DNA of 5,748 nt from Zoogloeaceae bacterium (GCA_031273145.1 JAISSL010000189.1:1-5748), one strand, 5' to 3'. Numbered from the stretch's first letter, positions 1 to 5,734 are shown. Program-made: numbers and translations. Notes: generated from the letters alone by a model not told the origin.

Positions 1-1181
1 ACGAGCGACAGTCCCAAGCCCTGCCCTTCGCCCCGCGCCAGATTCCCGCGCGTAAAATGCTGGAATATCTCCCGTTTTTCAGCGTCGGGAATGCCCATGC
101 CGCTATCCTCAACCCGGAATCCTCCGGCTTCCAGCGTAAGTCGAATCCAGCCGCTCTCTGTGTAGTAAATGGCATTGCGGAGCAGGTTGTCCATGACGAC
201 GCGCAGAAGCACCGCATGGTAACGTCCCGTATCTTCCCCTTCTTCGCGCAGCTCGAAGCGCAATTTCCTTGCGGCTGCCGCTTCCGCCCATTGCGCGCTT
301 TCCGCTTTTGCGAGCGCACTCAAGGTGATTTCTTCCGCGTCCTCCTGAATTATCGCCTTGCCGAACTCCGCCCGCGCAAGTGCCAGGAACGTTTCGGTCA
401 ATTTTCGCATCTCCCCGGCTGCGCCCGCGATGCGCCTGATCTGTTCGCGTTCCTGCGCCGTCAAATCGGCAGTCAGCAACAGTTCGCACGAGGTCGAAAT
501 AATCATCAGCGGCGTCCGCAGTTCGTGGCTCACGTCGCTGGTGAAGAGGCGCTCCTTTTCAATGGCGAACCTGAGATGGGTAAGCACTTCATCGAAGGCA
601 AGCGCCAGATGTCCCACTTCATCGTCTACGTAGTCCTTTGCCAACGGCGTCCCCGGCAGGGTCGCCGACAAACCGCGCACCTGCTTCGAGAGGCGAGTCA
701 CCGGCGAGATGACCTGCCGCGCAACCAGCTTTCCCAGGATGAACGCGCCCAAAACGGCGACCAGAAAACTCACGCCCAGAATCTTCCATAAAAGCTGTTC
801 CTGTTGCTCGAAATCCTGCTGATCCCGCACAATCAGATAATACTCTCCGCTTTGTTCGTCCCGGCTGGCATAAACCCAGTAATCGCGCCCTGCATCCCCC
901 ATTTCGCTGAAGCCCGGTTTGGCATCCGCAAAGGCAGGCGGAACCTCATATTCAGGATTTCCCTGCATGAAAAACCGGGTATCTACATCCAGATGCGGTT
1001 CCTTGCCCTGCCGTAAATCTTCCGCAATGCGGACGACCATCCGCTCGAAAGAATTGCTGAGGATGGCTTTTTCGGAATAGTAAACCGCCCCGACGATCCC
1101 CAGCGAAAGCGCCCCGCCGATCACCAGGCTCATCAGGGTAAACGCCATCACGACCCGGCGCGCCAGAGTTGGACGTTTCAT
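1..1181 (-). CDS. Two-component sensor histidine kinase, HAMP/HisKA/HATPase type (3' end outside window)
   Basis: An inner-membrane sensor kinase that would autophosphorylate on a histidine and pass the phosphate to the adjacent response regulator. About 393 codons are in the window and the frame is still open at base 1. Visible parts are a first membrane helix (about residues 9-33), a periplasmic sensor region of roughly 100 residues without a domain I recognise, a second helix (about 134-154), a HAMP linker (about 155-207), and an H-box SHELRTPL with phospho-acceptor H219. The ATPase domain follows, with N-box DNLLRNA (N332, N336), G1 box EDSGMGIP (D359), F-box IFQHF and G2 box GQGLGLSL (386-393). 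Only the last few dozen residues should be missing. The start ATG at 1181 overlaps the stop of the response regulator gene (ATGA), so the two are probably translationally coupled. The architecture resembles QseC/PmrB-type kinases, but the signal sensed cannot be read from the sequence. Confidence 0.95.
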   Translation of the reverse strand, partial: MKRPTLARRVVMAFTLMSLVIGGALSLGIVGAVYYSEKAILSNSFERMVVRIAEDLRQGKEPHLDVDTRFFMQGNPEYEVPPAFADAKPGFSEMGDAGRDYWVYASRDEQSGEYYLIVRDQQDFEQQEQLLWKILGVSFLVAVLGAFILGKLVARQVISPVTRLSKQVRGLSATLPGTPLAKDYVDDEVGHLALAFDEVLTHLRFAIEKERLFTSDVSHELRTPLMIISTSCELLLTADLTAQEREQIRRIAGAAGEMRKLTETFLALARAEFGKAIIQEDAEEITLSALAKAESAQWAEAAAARKLRFELREEGEDTGRYHAVLLRVVMDNLLRNAIYYTESGWIRLTLEAGGFRVEDSGMGIPDAEKREIFQHFTRGNLARGEGQGLGLSL

Positions 1182-1870
1182 GTCGCGCCGCCTTGGGTGA
1201 TGCCATCCACAAGCCGGAAGCCCGCGCCATGCACGGTACGCAGCAGAGGAACCGGAAACGGTCGGTCAATGATCTGGCGCAACTGGTGGATGTGGCTTCT
1301 GAGCACGTCGCCATCGGGCGGATCATCCTGCCATAAAAGTTCTTCGAGTTTTTCCCTTGAGACCACGGCGGGACTTTTCCGCATCAAGGCTTCCAGCAAC
1401 TTGTAACCCACGGGGGTCAATTTGAGCAGATGCCCCGCGCGATAAACTTCCCGCGCATCCAAGTCGTAACGCAGATCGCCCACTTCCAGCACGCGCTTGA
1501 CCGCGCTCTGGGAACGACGCAGCACCGCCTCAATCCGCGCCACCAATTCGGAGAGCGCAAACGGCTTGACGAGATAATCGTCCGCGCCTACGGTAAAGCC
1601 CTGCAAGCGGTCATCGAGCGTATCGCGCGCCGTCAGCATGATGATCGGCACCGTGCTTTTTCCGTCCTCGCGCAGGCGTCGGCAAATTTCATACCCATCA
1701 ATGACCGGCAGCATGAGGTCGAGCACGATGAGATCGAAATGCTCAACTGCCGCCAGATGCAGGCCGGATAACCCATCCATCGCGCAATCCACGATGTAGC
1801 CCTTCATGCCGAGATATTCCATGATGTTGGTGAGAATGTCCCGATTGTCCTCAATGACCAGAATCCGCAT
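1178..1870 (-). CDS. OmpR/PhoB-family DNA-binding response regulator
   Basis: A 230-residue transcriptional regulator, full length for this family. The N-terminal receiver domain (residues 1-118) has the acidic pair E7-D8, phospho-acceptor D51 in VLDLMLP, the switch threonine T80 in MLTARD, and K102 in LVKPF. A short linker leads to a winged-helix DNA-binding domain (about 128-225) with the family-typical pattern LTPVGYKLLEAL, followed by a recognition region near LRSHIHQLRQ and a wing ending in VHGAGFRL. It would be activated by the kinase encoded immediately downstream, whose start it overlaps by 4 bases. It begins 11 bases after the intact tatC stop, and its ribosome binding site overlaps that stop, so it is likely made from the tat transcript. 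The regulated genes are not known from this window; control of the upstream operon is possible but unproven. Confidence 0.96.
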   Translation of the reverse strand: MRILVIEDNRDILTNIMEYLGMKGYIVDCAMDGLSGLHLAAVEHFDLIVLDLMLPVIDGYEICRRLREDGKSTVPIIMLTARDTLDDRLQGFTVGADDYLVKPFALSELVARIEAVLRRSQSAVKRVLEVGDLRYDLDAREVYRAGHLLKLTPVGYKLLEALMRKSPAVVSREKLEELLWQDDPPDGDVLRSHIHQLRQIIDRPFPVPLLRTVHGAGFRLVDGITQGGAT

Positions 1871-1876
1871 GAGCCG

Positions 1877-1883
1877 CCCCTTT
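1877..1883 (-). promoter_or_regulatory. Ribosome binding site of the response regulator, overlapping the tatC stop
   Basis: On the minus strand AAAGGGG lies 6 bases before the ATG at 1870, and its first bases are part of the TAA stop of tatC (1882-1884). This supports the chosen start and suggests that ribosomes finishing tatC can begin the regulator gene directly. Confidence 0.6.
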
Positions 1884-2721
1884 ATCCAATTTTCCCTTTT
1901 TCGGCCTCATTGAGCGCGGCATTCAGTTCCGCCTCGCTCATCAAGGGTTCTTCTTCCTGAGCCGCCGAGGCTTTTCCCACCCAGCGCGCGCAGAATATCC
2001 CCGCCTCATACAACAGGCACATGGGAACGGCCAGCATGAACTGGGAAATGACATCGGGCGGGGTTACAATCGCCGCAATGATGAACGCGCCCACAATCGC
2101 GTAAGGCCGCGCTTCTTTCAACCAGGCAATATCCACCACCCCAGCCTTGACCAGCAACACGACCACCACCGGCACTTCAAAGGCGATGCCGAAGGCAAAA
2201 AAAGTGGTGAGGACGAAAGAGAGGTATTTGTCAATATCCGTCATCCAGGTCACGCCTTCCGGCATGATGGCGACCATGAAGCGAAACACCGCCGGGAACA
2301 CCAGATAGTAGGCAAAGGCAATCCCCAGAAAAAACAACAGCACGCTTGCCACCAGCAAGGGCAGCGCAAAGCGTTTTTCGTGCCTGTACAGCCCCGGCGC
2401 GACGAACGCCCACACCTGATACAGCACGTAAGGCAGCGCAATCAGAAAGGCCGTCATCGTCGCAACTTTAAGCGGCACGAGAAAGCCCCCCACTACGTCG
2501 GTCGACACCATGCTGCCCGCGTACCCTTCGGGCAGGGCGCTCATGAGCGGCAGGGCAAGCAGCGCGTAAAGCTGCCGCGCCCAGGGCAGCAGACACAAGA
2601 GCACAATCAAAATCGCCAGCACCGCGCGAATAAGGCGCGTCCTGAGTTCGACCAGATGGGAGAAGAAAGTCTCTTCCGCCCCATCTGTGCTGGTGCCGTA
2701 GTCGTTTTGGGACGTGTTCAT
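1882..2721 (-). CDS. tatC: Sec-independent (twin-arginine) protein translocase subunit TatC, intact copy
   Basis: Multispanning receptor subunit of the Tat system. With TatB it binds twin-arginine signal peptides and then recruits TatA to move folded proteins across the inner membrane. At 279 residues it is a normal TatC with six helices (approximately 32-51, 79-107, 119-143, 164-191, 207-222, 226-246). Residues matching functionally important E. coli positions are present: E25 and R27 in HLVELRTR (E. coli E15, R17), E115 in LYRHEKR (E103), the TM4 glutamate E182 in AFEVPVVV (E170), and D223 in TPPDVISQ (D211). The hydrophilic C-terminal tail from about residue 249 is somewhat long and acidic. 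Its ATG overlaps the stop of the upstream chimeric copy (ATGA, 2718-2721), and no strong Shine-Dalgarno is seen, so translation probably depends on coupling. Residues 1-170 are the same as in the upstream copy except T10 (I10 there). This is the copy expected to be functional. Confidence 0.97.
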   Translation of the reverse strand: MNTSQNDYGTSTDGAEETFFSHLVELRTRLIRAVLAILIVLLCLLPWARQLYALLALPLMSALPEGYAGSMVSTDVVGGFLVPLKVATMTAFLIALPYVLYQVWAFVAPGLYRHEKRFALPLLVASVLLFFLGIAFAYYLVFPAVFRFMVAIMPEGVTWMTDIDKYLSFVLTTFFAFGIAFEVPVVVVLLVKAGVVDIAWLKEARPYAIVGAFIIAAIVTPPDVISQFMLAVPMCLLYEAGIFCARWVGKASAAQEEEPLMSEAELNAALNEAEKGKIG

Positions 2722-2861
2722 GCGGCGGGAACCTTGGGCGGTGGGTCGGATGCGGCGCTGGATTCGGTTTCAGGATTGGCAAGCGGGATGGTTTCAGCTT
2801 CCGCAAGCCGGGCGAGAATTTTCGCAGTTACCGGGTCTGGCTTGGCGGTTCCATCTTCCAT
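2149..2861 (-). repeat. Tandem direct repeat, second unit (TatB-like tail plus intact tatC codons 1-191)
   Basis: This 713-base unit repeats 2862-3580. The tatC part 2212-2721 matches 2928-3437 with 11 substitutions by my count (about 98% identical). The tail part 2722 to about 2816 matches 3438 to about 3535 at about 90%, with one 3-base gap. Beyond those limits the match becomes weak. The boundaries are placed where the chimeric protein changes from TatC-like to TatB-like and could be off by some bases. Confidence 0.85.
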
Positions 2862-3437
2862 AACAACACTTACGACAACCGCAGGAACTAATACAAAAGC
2901 AATACCAAAGACAAAGAAAATGGTCACGACGAAAGAGAGGTATTTGTCAATATCCGTCATCCAGGTCACGCCTTCCGGCATGATGGCGACCATGAAGCGA
3001 AACACCGCCGGAAACACCAGATAGTAGGCAAAGGCAATTCCCAGAAAAAACAACAGCACGCTCGCCACCAGCAAGGGCAGCGCAAAGCGTTTTTCGTGCC
3101 TGTACAGCCCCGGCGCGACGAAAGCCCACACCTGATACAGCACGTAGGGCAGCGCAATCAGAAAGGCCGTCATCGTCGCAACCTTGAGCGGCACGAGAAA
3201 GCCCCCCACCACGTCGGTCGACACCATGCTGCCCGCGTACCCTTCGGGCAGGGCGCTCATGAGCGGCAGGGCAAGCAGCGCGTAAAGCTGCCGCGCCCAG
3301 GGCAGCAGGCACAAGAGCACAATCAAAATCGCCAGCACCGCGCGAATAAGGCGCGTCCTGAGTTCGACCAGATGGGAGAAGAAGGTCTCTTCCGCCCCAT
3401 CTGTGCTGATGCCGTAGTCGTTTTGGGACGTGTTCAT
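2718..3437 (-). CDS. Chimeric TatC-TatB protein: TatC helices 1-4 fused to a TatB C-terminal tail
   Basis: An extra 239-residue open frame between tatB and the intact tatC. Residues 1-170 equal TatC except T10I. Residues 171-192 still align to TM4 of TatC (about 14 of 21 positions the same, with a one-residue insertion). From about M193 the sequence aligns without TatC to the TatB C-terminus (TatB 81-128): the stretch LAEAETIPLANP and the final SDPPPKVPAA mirror TatB LAEVATIPLANP and SDPPPKVPAA, with one codon deleted. TatC TM5, TM6 and the conserved TM4 glutamate are missing (FVLVP where TatC has FEVP). E25, R27 and E115, which match known signal-peptide contact residues, are kept. By TatC topology the tail after TM4 would lie in the cytoplasm, the same side as in TatB. 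Both gene ends have ATGA overlaps with their neighbours. It could be a decaying duplicate or an accessory Tat subunit; it is unlikely to replace TatC on its own. The reading frame is certain, the function is not. Confidence 0.85.
   Translation of the reverse strand: MNTSQNDYGISTDGAEETFFSHLVELRTRLIRAVLAILIVLLCLLPWARQLYALLALPLMSALPEGYAGSMVSTDVVGGFLVPLKVATMTAFLIALPYVLYQVWAFVAPGLYRHEKRFALPLLVASVLLFFLGIAFAYYLVFPAVFRFMVAIMPEGVTWMTDIDKYLSFVVTIFFVFGIAFVLVPAVVVSVVMEDGTAKPDPVTAKILARLAEAETIPLANPETESSAASDPPPKVPAA
2785..2927. other. Diverged patch around the duplication junction
   Basis: Here the similarity to the paralogous sequences drops sharply on both sides of the junction near 2861/2862. On the TatC side (2862-2927) nearly every third codon position differs from the intact copy, and GC is about 37% by hand count against about 56% in the matching part of intact tatC. 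On the TatB side (about 2817-2861) only scattered codons match. The open frame is kept throughout. Confidence 0.7.
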
Positions 3438-3580
3438 GCGGCGGGAACCTTGGGCGGTGGGTCGGATGCGGCATCGGATTCGGTTTCATCAGGATTGGCA
3501 AGCGGGATGGTTGCGACTTCCGCAAGCGGGGCGCGAATTTCCCTGTCCGTCTCATCCAGCGCAGTGCGCGCCGTTTCCAT
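2862..3580 (-). repeat. Tandem direct repeat, first unit (tatB codons 81-128 plus chimera codons 1-192)
   Basis: This 719-base unit repeats 2149-2861. It starts inside tatB and ends at the end of TM4 of the first tatC copy. It is 6 bases longer than the other unit because of one extra codon in the TatB tail and one extra codon in TM4. No insertion sequence or terminal inverted repeats are visible at the ends, so simple tandem duplication is the likely origin. Confidence 0.85.
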
Positions 3581-3820
3581 TTCCAGACGTACCGAAGTCT
3601 CCAGAGCATTGGCGGAACGGACGACTTCTTCTTGCAGGCGTTTCAGTTCATCCAATTCAATCTCGCGGTTAATTTCCTGCCTGAAATCCTGCGCGTAGCG
3701 CCGTACCCGTCCCGCCATCAAGCCGACGACCCTTGCCACTCTGGGCAGGCGTTCCGGGCCGATGACGATCAGCGCCACCAGCGCAATCACCAGAAGCTCG
3801 GAAAAGCTGATGTCGAACAT
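3434..3820 (-). CDS. tatB: Sec-independent protein translocase subunit TatB
   Basis: Single-span partner of TatC in the signal-peptide receptor complex. The 128-residue protein begins MFDISFSELLVI with the conserved polar E8 in the membrane helix (about residues 4-20), then the hallmark hinge GPERLP (21-26), an amphipathic helix, and a long charged, probably helical cytoplasmic region (about 40-105). It ends in a proline-rich acidic tail, residues 81-128 of which recur at the end of the chimeric gene that follows. It is shorter than the E. coli protein (171 residues), but TatB tails vary in length. It starts 25 bases after tatA. The upstream bases show no good Shine-Dalgarno, yet the MFDISF start is the family norm. 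The stop overlaps the ATG of the next gene (ATGA, 3434-3437). Confidence 0.97.
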   Translation of the reverse strand: MFDISFSELLVIALVALIVIGPERLPRVARVVGLMAGRVRRYAQDFRQEINREIELDELKRLQEEVVRSANALETSVRLEMETARTALDETDREIRAPLAEVATIPLANPDETESDAASDPPPKVPAA

Positions 3821-3845
3821 GATTCAACGATTCGTTGTTAGTCCG

Positions 3846-4088
3846 TCAGACCTGCTCTTTTTGCGCCGTTACGTCAATCGTCTCGCCGCCTGCCTGCCTG
3901 GCGTCGACCTGACGCGGCGCGCTGTCAACAGGGCTACCGGCAGAGGCTTCGCCTTCCTGCATCCCTTTTTTAAAACCCTTGACCGCGCTGCCCAAATCCT
4001 CGCCGATGTTGCGAAGTTTCTTCGTACCAAAGACCAGAACGACAATGACCAGAACGACAACCCAGTGCCAAATGCTGAAACTACCCAT
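3846..4088 (-). CDS. tatA: Sec-independent protein translocase subunit TatA
   Basis: The pore-forming or membrane-weakening subunit of the Tat system, which oligomerises at the TatBC-substrate complex. The 80-residue protein has the N-terminal membrane helix with polar residue H8 (MGSFSIWHW, then a run of valine, leucine and isoleucine to about residue 20), the hinge FGTKKL (20-25), the amphipathic helix [19 protein letters not shown] (25-43), and a short disordered charged tail. The FGTKKL hinge and the [12 protein letters not shown] stretch separate it from TatB, which has GPERLP. The start is supported by AGGAG 8 bases upstream. It lies 43 bases after the HIT gene and 25 before tatB, with no terminator between them. 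Confidence 0.97.
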   Translation of the reverse strand: MGSFSIWHWVVVLVIVVLVFGTKKLRNIGEDLGSAVKGFKKGMQEGEASAGSPVDSAPRQVDARQAGGETIDVTAQKEQV

Positions 4089-4096
4089 GATGAAGG

Positions 4097-4101
4097 CTCC
4101 T
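4097..4101 (-). promoter_or_regulatory. Ribosome binding site of tatA
   Basis: AGGAG on the minus strand, 8 bases before the ATG at 4088. It is the clearest translation signal inside the tat operon. tatB and both tatC copies lack a comparable site, and the two tatC copies instead overlap the preceding stop. Confidence 0.7.
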
Positions 4102-4131
4102 ATGCGAAAAGATGTTGTGTGGTGGGCTATT

Positions 4132-4482
4132 TTAATCCCGTTCGAGCATGGGGCCGACCGGTTTGGTATCGCCTAGAATGTGCAGATGCAGGTGCGCCAC
4201 TTCCTGCCCGCCCACCTGCCCGGTGTTGATGATGGAACGAAAACCGTTGGGACTGCCATGTTCTTTTGCCAGACGGGGCGCCACGGAAAGCATCCTTCCT
4301 AACACCGGCTCGTCCTCCGCGCCGACCTCGGCAAGCGAAGCGATATGCCGCTTCGGAATCACCAGCAGATGCGTCGGGCGAAGCGGGTGGATGTCGTGAA
4401 ACGCATACACCAGATCATCCTCAAATGCTTTCCTGGAAGGAATCTCGCCTTGGACAATCTTGCAGAAAATACAGTCGGTCAT
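4132..4482 (-). CDS. hinT: HIT-family (HinT-like) purine nucleoside phosphoramidase/hydrolase
   Basis: A small cytoplasmic nucleotide-binding hydrolase. The branch I HIT family typically cleaves adenosine phosphoramidates and acyl-adenylates. The 116-residue protein has the histidine-triad motif AHLHLHILG with H97, H99 and H101, of which the middle residue is the catalytic nucleophile in the family. The N-terminal [13 protein letters not shown] (C4, C7) and the later [11 protein letters not shown] (H46) are typical of HIT proteins carrying a CxxC metal-site signature; whether metal is bound is inference. [14 protein letters not shown] agrees well with HinT. AAGGAG lies 8 bases before the ATG. 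The gene sits between the methyltransferase (54-base gap) and tatA (43-base gap). Its place before tatA after hisE is the usual betaproteobacterial order; no direct role in Tat export is known to me. Confidence 0.95.
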   Translation of the reverse strand: MTDCIFCKIVQGEIPSRKAFEDDLVYAFHDIHPLRPTHLLVIPKRHIASLAEVGAEDEPVLGRMLSVAPRLAKEHGSPNGFRSIINTGQVGGQEVAHLHLHILGDTKPVGPMLERD

Positions 4483-4490
4483 GGTTGTTG

Positions 4491-4496
4491 CTCCTT
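4491..4496 (-). promoter_or_regulatory. Ribosome binding site of the HIT gene
   Basis: AAGGAG on the minus strand, 8 bases before the ATG at 4482, within the 54-base gap after the methyltransferase gene. The rest of that gap shows no promoter or hairpin that I can support. Confidence 0.7.
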
Positions 4497-4536
4497 GAAA
4501 ATAGGTTGCGCTACATCTTCGATAATACGCGCTGAA

Positions 4537-5403
4537 TCAACACGTGGCATAGTCAAATTCCTCAATTTCCGCGAACAAATCCGCTGCGGCAGGGCGCAAT
4601 TGTTGTCTTACCTTTTCGCAGTATTCTGGAACGATGTCAATTCCGATGGAACTTCTGCCCATGCGCCGGGAAACGAGCAGGGTCGTGCCCGATCCCATGA
4701 ACGGATCAAGCACCACATCGCCTTCCTGTGTAAAGAGCTTGATGAACCATTCCGGCAGGCTTTCGGGAAAAGCGGCGCTGTGCGCCTTGTTGCCGCATTC
4801 CGTTGCCAGATGTAGCACATTGGTCGGATAGGCTTTGTCCCGGCTCAACCAGTTGGAAATGTTTTTGCCAAATCCGCTCCCCACCTTTGAAGTGTCGCGC
4901 ATCTTGTCCGTTTCGGAAAGATTTTTCAGCCGGGTTTCCGCCCAATCCCCCATTGGAACCATGACTGCTTCCTGAACCATATGAAATTTTCGCTGCTTGT
5001 TGAATTGCAGCAACCGCTCCCACGCATCGCGGAAACGATTGGGCCACTTGCCGGGGTAGCAATTCCGCTTGTGCCAGATGAATTCTTCCGTCCACAGCCA
5101 GCCCTGTTGGCGCATTGCCAGAATCAGTTCCATGACGTAAGTGCTGCGCTCGCCGTTGATGACTTTCTCCTTGATGTTCAGGATGAACGTGCCTTCCGGC
5201 TTCAAGACGCGCAGCAACTGTTCCGAAATCGGGAGAAACCACGCCACGTACTCTTCAGCCCTGATGCCGCCGTAGGTGTCCTTTCTCTGGTCGGCGTAGG
5301 GCGGCGACGTGACGATCAGGTCGACCGAATTTTCGGGCAGCGTTCGCAGGACATCCAGACTATCCCCTTGATAAATATCGGTTTTTGGAAACATGGCGGT
5401 CAT
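4537..5403 (-). CDS. Site-specific DNA methyltransferase, beta class (N4-cytosine or N6-adenine)
   Basis: Transfers a methyl group from S-adenosylmethionine to an exocyclic amino group in DNA. The 288-residue protein has catalytic motif IV TSPPY at 32-36 near the N-terminus (after GDSLDVLRTLPENSVDLIV), the probable target-recognition region in the middle (about 100-205), a motif X-like stretch HSAAFPESLPEWFIKLFT, and the SAM-binding motif I DPFMGSGTT at 233-241, followed by GIDI (254-257). Motif IV before motif I defines the beta class (N6_N4_Mtase family). The serine in SPPY is more usual for N4-cytosine enzymes but does not prove it. The first ATG (5403) overlaps the hisE stop as ATGA; a second ATG three codons on (5394) is possible. 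No endonuclease gene is visible on either side, so it looks like an orphan methyltransferase. The recognition site cannot be predicted from sequence alone. Confidence 0.93.
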   Translation of the reverse strand: MTAMFPKTDIYQGDSLDVLRTLPENSVDLIVTSPPYADQRKDTYGGIRAEEYVAWFLPISEQLLRVLKPEGTFILNIKEKVINGERSTYVMELILAMRQQGWLWTEEFIWHKRNCYPGKWPNRFRDAWERLLQFNKQRKFHMVQEAVMVPMGDWAETRLKNLSETDKMRDTSKVGSGFGKNISNWLSRDKAYPTNVLHLATECGNKAHSAAFPESLPEWFIKLFTQEGDVVLDPFMGSGTTLLVSRRMGRSSIGIDIVPEYCEKVRQQLRPAAADLFAEIEEFDYATC

Positions 5404-5726
5404 TCCGGTTTTTTCCGGGAAGCCTTTTCTTCGATGCCGGAGATGCCTTCCCGCCGTTCCAGTTCGCGCTTGATGTCGTCTATGGATAAGCCATGCCAGG
5501 TAAGCAGCATCAGAACGTGGAACATGAGATCGGAGGCTTCGTGGACAACCTCGTGCGCGTCATTATTCTTGCTTGCCAAAAGGAGTTCGGCGGCCTCTTC
5601 CCCGATTTTTTTCAGGATCGCATCCGGCCCTTTAGCGAACAGGCGGGCGGTATAGGAAGTCGCCGGATCAGCCTCTTTGCGCGTCGCAAAGGTCTCTCCA
5701 AGCCGCTCGAAAATATCTGGATTCAT
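5400..5726 (-). CDS. hisE: Phosphoribosyl-ATP pyrophosphatase
   Basis: Second step of histidine biosynthesis: hydrolysis of phosphoribosyl-ATP to phosphoribosyl-AMP and pyrophosphate in the cytoplasm. The 108-residue stand-alone protein has the all-alpha MazG-like fold signature: SYTARLFAKGPDAILKKIGE, then metal-binding acidic residues E43, E44 and E47 (GEEAAEL) and E63 and D66 (HEASDLMFH). The length is right for a HisE not fused to HisI; the partner hisI is probably upstream, just outside the window. The C-terminus is a basic and acidic tail. The start ATG at 5726 is preceded by an AAAGAG-like site 8 bases away. Its stop overlaps the methyltransferase start by 4 bases, so the foreign-looking neighbour is tightly coupled to a housekeeping gene. 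Confidence 0.96.
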   Translation of the reverse strand: MNPDIFERLGETFATRKEADPATSYTARLFAKGPDAILKKIGEEAAELLLASKNNDAHEVVHEASDLMFHVLMLLTWHGLSIDDIKRELERREGISGIEEKASRKKPE

Positions 5727-5734
5727 CGGTAAAT

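Noticed and set aside
57..791. Long plus-strand open frame (244 codons)
   Set aside because: It lies antisense to the histidine kinase, whose H, N, G1 and G2 boxes are all on the minus strand. The translation has no recognisable domain.
2718..3437. Possible assembly artefact (two strain variants of tatC joined in one contig)
   Set aside because: Not fully excluded, but the reading frame, both ATGA overlaps and the long diverged patch at the junction fit a real aged duplication better than a simple join of two alleles. Read mapping would decide.
2718..3437. Calling the first tatC copy a plain pseudogene
   Set aside because: It has no internal stop or frameshift over 239 codons, a natural stop and start at both ends, and mostly silent differences in the first 510 bases. 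Loss of TatC activity is likely, but loss of all function is not shown.
2380..3698. Plus-strand open frames antisense to the tatC and tatB region
   Set aside because: They occur twice because the underlying DNA is duplicated, and their arginine- and histidine-rich translations are typical shadows of GC-rich coding DNA.
3825..3837. Perfect 6-base inverted repeat with 1-base centre between tatA and tatB
   Set aside because: The loop is too short for an RNA hairpin, no U-tract follows, and a dyad this short is expected by chance. It could be an operator half-site pair, but nothing else supports that.
4706..5242. Second minus-strand open frame of 178 codons inside the methyltransferase gene
   Set aside because: It is an alternative frame of the methyltransferase; the frame with TSPPY and DPFMGSGTT is clearly the real one.
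5405..5418. CCGG-T6-CCGG dyad at the end of hisE, looked at as a terminator or hairpin
   Set aside because: The stem has only 4 base pairs, lies inside coding sequence, and has no following U-run in the direction of transcription.
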